From Ahaetulla prasina (Eukaryota > Chordata > Lepidosauria > Squamata > Colubridae), in contig NC_080539.1 of the NCBI RefSeq assembly GCF_028640845.1, forward strand, positions 179,627,459 to 179,691,458: DNA of 64,000 nucleotides, read 5' to 3'. Under the pieces are notes generated by a model. The model was not told where the DNA came from and did no database searches. It saw nothing but the letters and a program-made list of their open reading frames with translations. The translations under genes and the position numbers were made by a program. How positions within the stretch are numbered: the first letter of the stretch is position 1; each line of letters opens with the position of its first letter. Below are positions 26,088 to 36,786 of the stretch, piece after piece.

Positions 26088-26366
26088 TTACCTGACTGCT
26101 CTTTAGAAGGCCAGATCCTGAAGATGAAATACTTTGGCCACCTAATGAGAAGGAAGGACTCACTGGAGAAGAGCCTAATGCTGGGAAAGATTGAGGGCAA
26201 AAGAAGAAGGGGACGACAAAGAACGAGGTGGCTGGATGGAGTCACTGAAGCAGTAGGCATGAGTTTAAATGGACTCCAGAGGATGGTAGAGGACAGGAAG
26301 GCCGGGAGGAATGTTGTCCATGGGGTCGCGATGGGTCGGACACGACTTTGCAACTAACAACAACAA
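26088..26366 (+). pseudogene. BovB (RTE) LINE 3' end, C-terminus of reverse transcriptase ORF
   Basis: The plus strand encodes the end of the BovB polyprotein: SLEGQILKMKYFGHLMRRKD, then a basic KRRRGRQRTRWLDGVTEA block, ending in a GRTRL-like segment. The short 3' tail is ggtcggacacgactttgcaa plus (aac)n. BovB is an RTE-clade LINE shared by squamates and ruminants through horizontal transfer (established knowledge). Only the last 90 codons remain, so this is a 5'-truncated insertion. Confidence 0.9.
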
Positions 26367-26670
26367 CTATATCCGTGATGGTGAACCTATGGCACATGTG
26401 CCAGAGGTGGCATCCAGCGTCCTCTCTGTGGGCATGCAAGCCGTCGCTTCAGCTCAGCTCTGCTGTGCAAGCATGCGCACCTCCCATTGGTCAGCTAGTC
26501 TTCGGGTCCCTGCTGTGCATGCAGAGGGGTGTGCGTGCCTGCTTGGGGGTGTGTGTGCATGCATGGGGCCACACACGCATTGCACTTGGGGGTTTGGGCG
26601 CATGTGAGTGCATTCACGCACACACTTTGGGCACTCGGTCCAGAAAAGGTTAGCAATCATTGTACTATAT
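26365..26670. mobile_element. Non-autonomous hAT element (gtgatggtgaacctatgg type)
   Basis: The element spans 26,373-26,662, starting ccgtgatggtgaacctatgg and ending aggttagcaatcattg, an imperfect inverted match. It is flanked by aactatat (26,365-26,372) and tactatat (26,663-26,670), an 8-bp duplication with one mismatch. It landed at the (aac)n tail of the BovB copy. The (TG/CA)-rich middle gives chance open frames on both strands. Confidence 0.75.
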
Positions 26671-26824
26671 TGTCAAAAAAGAGAGGGAAAATATACCACT
26701 AAAGTACTTCATCAGATCCTGCCATCCTACTTTGGAATGATTACTTACGGTGGTGACTACCCTCTGACAATTCCTGGGAAGAGTAGCACATTGTTTGTTT
26801 ATTTTCTTTGTTTATTTTGGTTCG

Positions 26825-26990
26825 TTTGTTTGTTGATTTGTGCCTTTGAGTCAGGGATGACTGTGGTTTGTCATTGCCTTCTTGCTAAGGCTGAGAATGA
26901 GTGACTGCCCAAGATCACCCAACTGGCTTTGTGACCAAAACATGGTTAGAACTCACGGCCTCTGTCTTAACCCACCTTTATCTCTGTTAT
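26825..26990 (-). repeat. tRNA-derived SINE fragment
   Basis: On the plus strand it reads tgcccaagatcacccaactggctttgtg and then agaactcacggcctctgtcttaaccca, split here for clarity of the two blocks. This is the reverse complement of the SINE head found intact at 60,985. Confidence 0.6.
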
Positions 26991-28105
26991 ATTAAGAAAC
27001 TGTTCACAAGGTCCATTATTTGCCCCAATCCAGGAGGGATTTAAAAGACATACCAAACCAGGAGAGACATATGAAAACTCCAGACCTTCATCTGAGAAAT
27101 GATTGAGTTTTGAGCTTTTGCATGCTAGATTAGACATTTCAAAGCCACTTATTTCAAAACCTGAACAGTGACCTACAATATTTCAGTTTTTTTAAGGATA
27201 GTTTCACTAACCCCAGTTTTATATACAACGGCATAGCTTATATGATTCTCAAATATTTATGCAGAATATGTTGCTATTATAGATTAGAGGTTTTTGATGT
27301 TTAGCATTTGTTACGGCAATTAGTAGGCAATTAGTTGTTTTAATAAGAGTTACTTACCCTATTATGATTATAATCTGTAGATGCAGGATTATTTTAGCTC
27401 CAAGAAACCCTGTACTGAATTGCCATTCAAAAAAAGAATTTCTGTGAGTTACAGTAATCCTATGTCTAGAGATATTATAACTTACATTTAAAGACCTACA
27501 AGCCAGGACCAGTTCCCAAACAAACTGACCTTTTCCCAGAACCTTTCTTAGATGCATCTAATTGAAATCTGAGGAGTATTACCCAAATAGTAGCATCTTC
27601 ATGCTGTGTAAATTACTCTGTACACCCACTGAAATGGATTATTATATACTGCTAATGTACCATGTATCTACATTTGGAAAATAATGCTGAAAGGCAATTC
27701 TATCTTAGACTCTACAGTCTAAGATTTCATTTCTCTTTCCTCATCACATTTTTGTTTTAACCCCAGGACTGGTCAGAATAAGTTGGTGCTTGGTAGACAT
27801 CCCATCCCATGCCCTTTGTCTGATAGTTTACCAACATCAGAAAGAGTCAGCCTCAGAAAGGTGGAGGAAGTGGGAGGGAAATGTGATACTGGAATTTATC
27901 CAATAAAGTTTACTCTCTGATCAAAAGGAAAAAGGGATCAAACACAATTTTATTCCCTGGTATAATCAGCCTCTCTTGGAAAAAATGTGGGAGAAAAATG
28001 ATGTGAAAAATGAGTGCCACCTATTGGTAGAAACACAGATGATAAATTCCAGAAATCAGCCAATCAAATGCAGCACAAATAGTAGTAATTGTACATAACA
28101 ATGAA
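26991..28105. other. Non-coding DNA downstream of the beta-defensin gene
   Basis: No supported gene. The second copy of the 39-nt shared segment is at 27,857-27,895. Confidence 0.4.
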
Positions 28106-28110
28106 TGGCA

Positions 28111-28148
28111 TTTATTTCACCAACATAAAACAGTCAGTTCTTTTTATT
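28111..28148 (-). terminator. Two poly(A) signals of the beta-defensin gene
   Basis: On the minus strand AATAAA occurs at 28,143-28,148 and again at 28,111-28,116, about 85-120 nt beyond the stop codon. The position fits a short 3' UTR for the defensin transcript. Confidence 0.65.
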
Positions 28149-28230
28149 CTTTGATGCTTACTTCCATAATCACAAGCATTGCTTTAGACTGCTTATTCTT
28201 CTTTCATTGGTGCCATGACCAGCAGAGTTC

Positions 28231-28373
28231 TTACTGCTTATATTTTCTAATGTCTTCAGCATCATCAACACAGCAGTTCCCCATCCCATTGTTGCATCGA
28301 CCAACATAGACTTCGACAGGATGGCAGAGGGTATGTCTGCAAACCCCCTTTAGTCTTCTACATCGCCCGGTGC
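28231..28373 (-). CDS. Beta-defensin, second coding exon (mature six-cysteine peptide)
   Basis: Beta-defensins are secreted cationic host-defence peptides with three disulphides. This exon follows an acceptor (ttttctttgaag) and continues in phase 1 from the signal exon at 30,246-30,312. The predicted precursor has 69 residues. Cysteines fall at precursor residues 27, 34, 39, 49, 56 and 57, with spacing C-x6-C-x4-C-x9-C-x6-CC, the classical beta-defensin pattern. The tail after CC is short and mixed in charge and ends at a TAA. The spacing differs from crotamine-type myotoxins, which have a wider second loop, so I call it a defensin and not a toxin. A donor-like gcagtaaga overlaps the stop (GT at 28,233-28,234). 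A third coding exon with an alternative C-terminus, as in crotamine genes, therefore cannot be excluded. TRAM2, 7 kb away, is the neighbour expected for a sauropsid beta-defensin cluster. Confidence 0.93.
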
Positions 28374-28971
28374 CTTCAAAGAAAACAGGAGGACTTGTGA
28401 ATTTTGTATTTCCTTTTCTAATTTCCTGCTTTTAATGTCTTTGGCTTAGTATTTTTAAATCCTTTTCTACATTTTGATATTGTTGCTAATCAGAAAGGAA
28501 CTGCTTAACAGGAATGTACATCTGAATTAATTTTTCTAGCGCTCCTATGCAGAAGAGATGTTATGAAACTTGAGAATACATATGCATATATGTACACTGA
28601 TAAAGAAGATTAATAATTAGATTTCTAAGTAAGAAAAAAAATGTAAGGAAGGATTTAAAAAAAATTAGTAAGCCAATACCCTTGCAACTATCAAATATAG
28701 ACAAAACCAGAAAATAATATGCAGAAATTAATTAACATTTTCATTCTGACTGATATTACCAATTATTTGTAATATCTAGTAATTGATTGCATTGGGAAGT
28801 CCATATAATTTTATTTTATCACAGAATGATGCAGTTAGTTTTAGAGTACATAGCCATGTTCTATACATCTTCATGTCCAATACTTTGTAATGGAGCACCA
28901 TTTGTATGAATACAAATTATATGTATAATTGGTTTCCATTTGCAGTTTCCTTACCTGTACAGAAATCACTA

Positions 28972-29285
28972 CAGGTAGTCCTTGACTTAGCACCCATTGT
29001 TTAACGACCCCTCAAAGTTACAACAGACTCCTCCCCCCAAAGGTATTAATATTAATCCAGTTTCAAAATTATGACACTGCCCCTCCCTGCAGTCACATGG
29101 CCGTATTTTGGATGCTTGGCAACCACTCCGCACTTGTAGTCGTTTGTAGCAGCCAGAAGTCACATGCCCGTAATTTATGATGGTTTGCCAGAAACTGGTG
29201 TTTACTTCCAGTTTCCAGTAAAACCCACCCCTTAGCAAATGATGGATTCACTGAACAACCATGACATTCATTCTATGGTTGAGGA
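28972..29285. mobile_element. Fold-back DNA repeat, family A copy, in the defensin intron
   Basis: Starts ctacaggtagtccttgactt, continues with acgacccctcaaagttacaa, and ends near gaacaaccatgacattcatt. It is one-armed and diverged. Confidence 0.65.
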
Positions 29286-29317
29286 ATTCATTTTTCAACC
29301 GCTTTATTGATTGCCAG

Positions 29318-29530
29318 GCTCAATTATAGCAATAGCACTTAGACTTATATACCACTCCATAGTGCTTTGCAGCACTCTCTGAGCGGTTTATAACATCGGT
29401 ATATTGCCTCTAACAATCTGCATCCTCATTTTATTGACCTTAGAAGGATGGAAGGCTGAGTCAACCTTGAGCCAGTCAGGATTGAACTCCAGGGGGCAGA
29501 GTTAGCCTGCAATACTGCATTCTACCATCA
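29318..29530 (-). repeat. tRNA-derived SINE, reverse orientation
   Basis: The plus strand reads tagcacttagacttatatac, then atggaaggctgagtcaacct, and then a reversed box B (attgaactcc). The same gaaggctgagtcaacc core occurs, reverse-complemented, in the SINE at 3,196. Confidence 0.7.
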
Positions 29531-30245
29531 ATTATAGTTGTAACTTGAAGACTCCCTACTAAGAATCTTTGGTATTACCTAACAGTTCAAATATTGTTGG
29601 TTTTTTTTAATGTAACAGCTTCCACATTCAGTTCAGTGAACTGAGCAAAGAATAATACACGTTCACACATGAAGCTTGGACTGTATGTTGCTCTTGAATA
29701 TTTCTTCCAATTGTCACACTGTATTTTCTTCATCATCTGCCTCTAACCATTTTCTAGGATAAGTGATATAGCTTTACACAACTATGGTTCGTTACAATTA
29801 CAATTACAGTTTAAAGTTCTAGTCTTATATACATCTCCTGGAAACAATTCCTATGGAAAGAAAATGTGTATGTAACTGGTTAGAAATTGTACAGAAATTT
29901 CACTGAGAAATACTCAGTTTAGAATTTAGAGTGAAATCGCATTGAACAATTGTTTAATTAGAACAAATTATCTAAATATTTCATCTAAATAAAACCTGAG
30001 AGTTAAAAATGGGAAAAAAATAATTTTGATTGCCTTCTAATGCAAACATGCATTTTTACAGTCTACAGAATGAATCCCACACATACTAGGCACAGAATAG
30101 ATGGCAAATAAAATTAAAACAAATTAAAACTTGGAAATAATCATTCCTGTTTTTTTAACTGTCATAAAACACAAGTCAGTAGATAAAATAATGAAAAAGG
30201 AAATGTCTCCAAAAGGAAATATCTGAGAAATATTGGCATTCTTAC

Positions 30246-30312
30246 CTGATTTGTCCAGGTACACTGAATGGAACAAGAAAAAGATAAGTAGAAAAACATA
30301 AAAAATCTTCAT
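30246..30312 (-). CDS. Beta-defensin, first coding exon (signal peptide)
   Basis: This exon encodes 22 codons plus one base. It starts MKIFYVFLLIFFLFHSVYL, a typical secretory signal peptide with a Lys near the start and a hydrophobic core at residues 4-14. It resembles the MKI-type signal of snake crotamine and defensin precursors. It ends at a strong donor (aaatcag|gtaagaa) in phase 1, matching the phase of the exon at 28,373. The ATG at 30,312 is the only good start. Just upstream, on the minus strand, a pyrimidine-rich tract ends in ctctag (30,346-30,349). This suggests an acceptor for a preceding untranslated exon. The leader between 30,313 and 30,345 would be 5' UTR. Confidence 0.92.
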
Positions 30313-30739
30313 GCTGACTGAGGAATAACTGGGATTGGTATGTCACTAGAGAAAAGAAAAATTAAAACAATATAAGGACCCAATAGAGATAAAACATTTC
30401 ACTACATTATTTGTATTTTAAGAACTTTCCTCAGGCTGAGTTTGATTTGTTTTTTTTGTTTGTTTGCAACCAAATGGATAGTCTGGGATTTTCTCACTGT
30501 ACTTTCTCATGAAACATCGATTTCTGAAAAAATCTTTATTGCTAGTGGAAAAGTGTAACAGAATCTTAAAACCCTATCCAAGTAGATCTGCCAAATAACT
30601 CATAATTATGGCAGAGTTACTCTGAGTTTCTTTCTCATGGTCTCCTCCTCTGCTGGATTCAGGATTCTTCAATAACAGCCCTATTTCAACCCATAACTGT
30701 CTTGCTGTCTCAGTTGGACTACAGAGAAAGGACTCAGTC

Positions 30740-31190
30740 AACTCTGACTTAGGGGAGTTGGAGTACTGGGCCTAAGATGGAGCCTTGTGGTACCCCACTG
30801 CTTACTTCTCTCCATGTGAATATAGTACCATTAAGGACTACACAATGAGTATGGGTTTTCAGCCAGCTACAAATCCATCTGGTGATGATGTTATCTATTT
30901 CACATTTGTCTAGCTTACCATAAAGTAGATTGTGGTCTATTTTGTCAAATGCCTTACTGAAATCTAAGTATACTATGTCCACAGCATTTCACTAGTCTAC
31001 TAATTTAGTGACTTTATCAAATAATGAAATAAGATTGGTTTGGCATGATCTGTTTTTAACAAACCTGTGCTGGCTACATGTTTCTACTTGTTCGCAGATC
31101 TGTTTTTTGATTATATTTTCCAGGATCTTCCCAGGTATTGATGTTAGACTGATTTTAGATTGAGGAAGCTTCAAGCACCTAATCATCTAA
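30740..31190 (-). pseudogene. CR1 LINE reverse transcriptase fragment
   Basis: On the minus strand one frame (30,992-31,186) carries SIPGKILENIIKKQI and FVKNRSCQTNLISLFDKV. The next (30,749-30,982) carries VYLDFSKAFDKIDHNLL and VSSGVPQGSILGPVL. These are palm-domain motifs of CR1-type reverse transcriptase. The reading frame is broken between them and both ends of the element are missing. Confidence 0.88.
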
Positions 31191-31442
31191 GGCTGATCAA
31201 CCCAACAATCACCAGGAACAGTTGTTCCCCTCTTGCCCCTTCATATCCCCCCCACATCCAAAGATAATGAATTGGAACTGGAAAAACCACCTAACCCCCA
31301 GAACATCCTATATGCAACAGAATGCATAGCAACAGTGTTTTTACCATTTGTCTTTACATGTCAGATACTGTATGTTCCCAGCTTTAATTAAATCCACCAA
31401 ATTGAACTCTATTTAAGAACAGCTGCTAGTTGACTTTGAGCC

Positions 31443-31634
31443 ATGGCTGACAATCTATTCACAATGCTGATAATTTTGGACTGTGTTCCAATGACATGTC
31501 TAACAAATACATTCAACTATGGATACTGGAAATTCTTTACAGGTAAGTTTTCAGGAGTTTTGGGGACTGCTAAAAACTGTGTGTGTGATTGCACACTTGC
31601 CTGCTGCTGGTCACATTTGCATTATTTAAAGTAA
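31443..31634 (+). CDS. Small open frame with signal-like start and cysteine-rich end; possible exon (unproven)
   Basis: The 63-codon frame begins with a strong start context (gagccatggc) and a hydrophobic segment (residues 5-20, NLFTMLIILDCVPM). A TATA-like ctatttaa lies about 35 bp upstream, near 31,408. A perfect donor, acag|gtaagt, occurs at 31,542-31,543 after 33 codons plus one base, phase 1 as in the defensin signal exon. If unspliced, the frame ends in a cysteine cluster (C-x-C-x-C-x3-CC, about residues 46-54) that does not match beta-defensin spacing. I do not recognise the protein. It may be a first exon of a secreted gene read opposite to the defensin gene, or chance. Confidence 0.25.
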   Translation: MADNLFTMLIILDCVPMTCLTNTFNYGYWKFFTGKFSGVLGTAKNCVCDCTLACCWSHLHYLK

Positions 31635-32575
31635 AGCCTTGCAAATGAACTCTTTTTCATGGTGTAGAACAGGAGTAAGAAGCAATAAAGTATCAGAAGG
31701 CTGAGTAATATTTACTTCCTTCTCAGTGCCCCTAAGTGAAACTTTACCATATTGGGGAGGGATATGTTCTATCACCACTTCTGAAGAAAAATGTAACCTC
31801 CGTTATCCATATATGAAAATATGAGGGAAATTATCTTGGTCTTCAGCACAAGAAGCAAAATGCCAGTTTTATTTTTGATGGCTGCATATACCAACCTTCA
31901 GTTTGGTATGAGTAATATATTGTTAAATAACAACATGTGGTTGGTTATGATAATTTTGGAATTAAGCAGCTGCAACTGCCATAGGGTAGAGAAAACCATG
32001 GTTGAGGATGTGCAGCTTACAAATAACTGATACAGGTACTACTGATGCATTACTGAAAGTCACAGTCTAATGAAAACCGGGATGTTCAAAAACTTATATG
32101 TAAGTATGGTACCTGAGGTCTACTTTGAAATTGGTCAATGCAATTATATCTTCAATATGATTACAACAACTACCTGATTAGCATTTGATTATTTAATCCA
32201 TGGTCCTGTTGATGAAAGACAACTCCCAGCATTCTTTACCACTGGCTATAGTAGTCCTTAAGTTGCCAAAGTATTCTCTAATTCGGGAACATTTGGAAAA
32301 CCACAAGTTCTCTACCCTAATTTAATGTTATCATGCAAAAAGTTCCTTTTTATCAAATCCATACCAAAAAAAAGTGAAATGGCCAATTGAGCAATTGAGC
32401 TGGCAACTGAGCTGGCTGAGGAATTTGAAGTCTACAAGTCTTAAAAGTTGCCAAGGTTGGAGACCCCTGCTTTAGAAGCTGCATCATGCTATTCATGGCT
32501 TAACTCAATGCTCTCTCTGTATGTGTTGAACTTCAACCCACAGAATTCCCAGCCAATACAGCCTTTAAGAATGGG

Positions 32576-33102
32576 GTTTGAAGCAGGAGTGAAATCTAAA
32601 AATTTTCCCTACCGGTTCTGTGGGCGTGGCTTAATTGGTGGGTGTGGCTTGGTAGTCAGGTGACTGAATGGGTATGGTCAATAATAATAAATAATAAAAA
32701 TAATAAAGTATACAAAACTTGGGAGGCCCCCGTCTACCTTCTTTAAAAATAGAGGCCCCAGTCTACCAGTTGCCTTTTACTGAGAGGCCCCGGTCTACCA
32801 AGTGCCTTTTTTTGGCAGGCACAGGTCTATCTTCTTTAAAAATAGAGGCACTGGTCTACTAGCTGCCTACAGCACTGATCAGCTATAGTGCGGTCTTTTG
32901 AAATGCCACGGCAGTCATTTAAGGCCATTTGCAGCTATATCACCACTGAGAGCTTCAGGGACAGAGAGGAGGAACAGCAAGGGATGGGCATTGGGGGAGG
33001 GGGCAGGGATTTTTGCTACCGGTTCTCCAAACTACCTGCCCCAATCGCTACCGGATCACATGATCCGGTCTGAACCAGGAGCATTTCACCCCTGGTTTGA
33101 AG
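32576..33102. mobile_element. Non-autonomous hAT element (CAGGGGTGAAAT type), copy 1
   Basis: The 511-bp element (32,584-33,094) has ends caggagtgaaat and atttcacccctg, inverted to each other. It is flanked by perfect 8-bp duplications gtttgaag (32,576-32,583 and 33,095-33,102). The interior shows gctaccggttctccaaac and gggcgtggc. A second copy is at 58,764. The frames inside are not genes. Confidence 0.9.
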
Positions 33103-34379
33103 TCCTCTCAAGCACACCAGGCTGGGAAAGACTGGCTTCAATATACAGAGGTTTTTGTTGCCTTTAGTTCTGGGGGTATTTTAGCATATTTTCAAAGGAA
33201 ATATCACTCATGAGGCCAGAGCTTGCTTGGGGGAACTTGTTTCAACAAAGTGGCTTAGTAGGAAAATCTCAGCTGGCTTCCGGATTACTTAGACTGAAGC
33301 ATATTACAAATATATGGATATGAATATACATCTGCCAATGAAATAAAGTAAAGCTTGATTCAGGAAAATAGAAATATATAGTTCTGGAGAGATTCAAAAG
33401 TATATTTTTTCAGGTATTCGAAAGTAGGAAAACAGGGAGTAAACATTCTAGAACAAATGAGTGACTGACTACTTTTAATTAAGTGGGAAAGTGTCCACAA
33501 TTTATTGAAAAATAAAAAGCAACTCATCTCACATATGGCAAACTTTCTTTTCTTGTATCTCCTTTCTACCTCTTTTCCATGTTTGGTGTATGTATAGCCA
33601 AATCTTATTTATCACTATTCATTAATACATTCCAGTGAATTTGGTAGCTCCCCCGCCCAAAAAAAAAAGCTTCTCGGCAGATTTCACTGATTGAATAGTT
33701 TCTAAAAGTTGGGAAATTGTGGGTAATTTCCAGTTTGATTGGCACCCAACAAACAGTAGTCATTCCCTATATCCATATCATACATGCCACTCAGTTCAGC
33801 TGGGAAAAAATATAGCTTAAGGTTTATTTATTAAACACCAGCAAACTTTAAAAAAACAATTAACTGACAAAACCCAGATAAAAGGCAGTGAAAAAAGAGA
33901 GAGACACGAGTCACAAGCAGCAATTTATATTATTCCATCTATCATTATATATCAAAAGGCTTCATAGAGTAGCTTTTAGTTGTTCCAATTTTAATTCAAG
34001 AGCACAGCAATAGCAGAACAGAGATGGAAAGCAGAACATATGGTCACCTCTCTTCCACTCTATATCATTAAAGAAAGAATTTGATGGATGGGCACGAAAT
34101 ATTCAACATTACTGTTGAATATAATTCTCATCACCCCAATCATCAAGGCCAACTATGCCATCTTATAATGAAGGCACATGTAATCTAAAATGTCTGAAAA
34201 TCCTGTAACACATTTGGACAATACCTAAGGAGCACCATCAAAAGCAATTAAATACAGCGGGTAATATCATATAGGAGTGACCTATGAGTGAGTTGGACAG
34301 CTATATAAATTAGTTTAATACAGTTGGACAGCTATATACATTTGTTTAATTAATAAAATCAATAAACATGAAACTTTAC

Positions 34380-34460
34380 CTGATTTTTCCTGGTGATGAA
34401 TCTATAAAAATAGGCTGTTCCCCAGCAAGATGAAATTGGAGTCTTTGTGGTATTTATAAA
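34380..34460 (-). promoter_or_regulatory. Putative core promoter and untranslated exon 1 of the beta-defensin gene
   Basis: On the minus strand a TATA box (tttataaata, 34,451-34,460) is followed about 25-35 nt later by a likely start site. A leader of about 45 nt then ends at a good donor (aaatcag|gtaaag, exon end 34,380). This would splice to the acceptor at 30,346 in front of the signal exon. Sauropsid defensin genes with a non-coding first exon are known. The link here rests only on splice signals and spacing. Confidence 0.45.
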
Positions 34461-35925
34461 AATATATCCCACCCTTCAAGAGCAGCCACCAGCTTCTGCC
34501 ACTAGTCTCAGTTTGGCCTCCAATGGATGCAGAATAGAACTTTCAGAGAGCAGCCCTGTGACATCATCATTTGTGACATTCCAGGCAAGGCTTTAAATAA
34601 GTCCCTCCCTGGCTGCCTGCACCAGAGGATTTGCTCATTTTAATGTTCTATATTTAATCTTTATTTATAATCCAAAAGGTAGGGAACATTATGTATCATT
34701 TCAGCAAATGGAGGAAATGTTGTTGTTTTTATTTCTAGAGCAAAAGATGTATTTGAACAATAAATACATAAAATAGGGCAGTAAAATAGGGCAAGCTATT
34801 GAAATGCCTTAATCTAGTTTTTTTTAATGTTGCTTTCTATAACTACACTGTGATTGTAAACCAACAATTTAAATTATAAGCATATTCTTGTTCTTTAATG
34901 TCATATTTCATTAATATACATATAAATATTATGTTTATTTTTTTTCTTGCATATGTCCATTGAACTAGAACCAATTAGTATATTCTCTGCAGACAAATAT
35001 CAATTTGAATTGTATGAATTTGAATAATGCAATCATATCGTGGGATTCATTAATTACATTAATCAAGACCTACCTCTATATAGCAATTGACAAGGTGGTT
35101 GTAAACTCCCATAAACCAATAAAGAATTATGTCTCCATAAGGATTGAAAGCTAACAGGATGAAGCAGTGTTTGGTGCTCTAAGAACAGTTTTTCTCCAAG
35201 CCCAAGTTTCGTAAAATATTCAAATAATAAACGAGAGGTTATTCATCCATGTACTTGATTCTACTAAAAAATTGTCCAAATGGCTTCTAACATTTCCAAT
35301 AAGGAAGTGCTATAATATCTATTCCTTTTTTCAACTGATTTTTGATGATAAGAAAGAAGATGGAAAATGTTATAGGAATTGTACAAATGAAAAATGGTAC
35401 CCATGGCATTTTGATTAGCACACTAATTAAACATTACTTGGATCTCATGATTATTAAGAGGATACCTAACTGTCATATAAACTCTACTTAAAGAGTACTA
35501 ATTAATGGTTCCTTATCATAGGGAAGGAAAGTATCAAGTGGAAACCTTCATTTTAATTCTAGGGCCTATTTTCCTCAAAAAATTTAATAGCATCTTGAAC
35601 AAGGGAACCAAAGAAATGCTGATGAAATTTATACTTGATACAAGATCATCAGAAGATTCCAGACTATGCAGGAGATATGACACAAATTGGGTGGAATAAA
35701 CAATATCCTGGAATACATAAATAAAATTCAAACTTTTTTTAAATAATGGGCTGAAAACAATAGAATGAAATTTAACAGTGACAAATGCAAAGCGATACAA
35801 ATGTACAAAACTTTCTCACTATATCAGAAATATAGTGGTGCTTATGAATAATAAGTTCTGATTTTTCCGACACTACTCAATTTTCAGTTTTTTCAGATTT
35901 TCCTGTGGGATGGGTATCCTCAGTT
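34461..35925. other. Non-coding DNA, upstream of the proposed defensin promoter
   Basis: No gene supported. Just upstream on the minus strand (34,530-34,610) is a block with gtgacatcatcatttgtgac, which holds CRE/AP-1-like half sites. I cannot show that it is functional. Confidence 0.3.
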
Positions 35926-35929
35926 TAAT

Positions 35930-36075
35930 AGAATAGAATAGAATAGAATTTTATTGGCCAAGTGTGATTGGACACACAAGGAATTTGTCTTGGTGCATAT
36001 GCTCTCAGTGTACATAAAAGAAAAGATACGTTCATCAAGGTACATAAAAGAAAAGATACGTTCATCAAGGTAACA
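35930..36075. repeat. Dispersed repeat (attggccaagtgtgattgg family), short copy
   Basis: Matches the start of the repeat at 23,338 (agaattttattggccaagtg). It contains an exact 30-bp tandem duplication, gtacataaaagaaaagatac and following, at 36,011-36,040 and 36,041-36,070. Confidence 0.75.
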
Positions 36076-36786
36076 AGAGGTAACTGTTAAATTTTATTTC
36101 CTTCCAGCAATCTATAAAACTTGAATATGGGGAGAAGAAGATAAGCCAAAAAGAAAATACATTTCTAATCATTGTCAGGCAAACTAACCCCCTGATTTTT
36201 GTTATAGATGTTTGATTGCATGTCAGATGATTGACTGATCTTTCACCCTTCTCTTCCCACTTCCTCCAGACAGCTTGATTTCCCAAGAAGCCCACCCAAC
36301 AAGATTTCTACTTCTACAGCCAGGGAGCACTACCTCCCTGAGTATCTGAAAATACTCAGGCTTGGCAAAGTTTTTCTAAACGGGATTCAAAACCTTTAGT
36401 TCTTTCCTGAACACATCTCTAAGTTGGAGTGCACGTCCATCGGACTCCGTCCATGTTAAGCAAACGTCATGGGTTTTATTTCGTTTCCTAAAAGTATATT
36501 GCTCTTAAAGAAAATAAATAGTCACAAGGCAAACTTCTTAGCTTCTCTGGAAGGGGGAACTTAGTTACCTTCAGAATTTTCCATACCATACATTCAGAGT
36601 ATTCTGAGTATTCAGTAGCTGACTTTTCTATTCAGCAGTGAGGCTTGTTGGGAGGGGAAAAGATGGCACAGAATACACCAATCACTCCCCTGAAACACAA
36701 TCACATTAAATTGTGTAAATGGGACAAAACCGTCCGGCTTCATTGTTGAGGTGTGGAGAAGGTAGGCCTGAGACTAGGGAAATTTA

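Larger units (their letters stand above)
28374..30245 (-). other. Beta-defensin intron between signal and mature exons (1,872 bp)
   Basis: GT at the donor (cag|gtaaga) and AG at the acceptor (tttgaag). The intron contains a fold-back repeat (28,972-29,285) and a minus-strand SINE (29,318-29,530); the rest is AT-rich and unremarkable. Confidence 0.8.
30350..34379 (-). other. Probable 5'-UTR intron of the beta-defensin gene
   Basis: If the donor at 34,379 (cag|gtaaag) pairs with the acceptor at 30,346, this intron is about 4.0 kb. It contains a CR1 fragment, a small plus-strand open frame at 31,443 and a hAT element at 32,584. Stretches 31,640-32,570 and 33,105-34,370 show nothing else. The pairing is inferred. 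Confidence 0.45.

Noticed and set aside
28231..30312. Calling the defensin a crotamine-type myotoxin
   Set aside because: The signal peptide is similar, but the cysteine spacing is that of classical beta-defensins and the peptide is not strongly lysine-rich.
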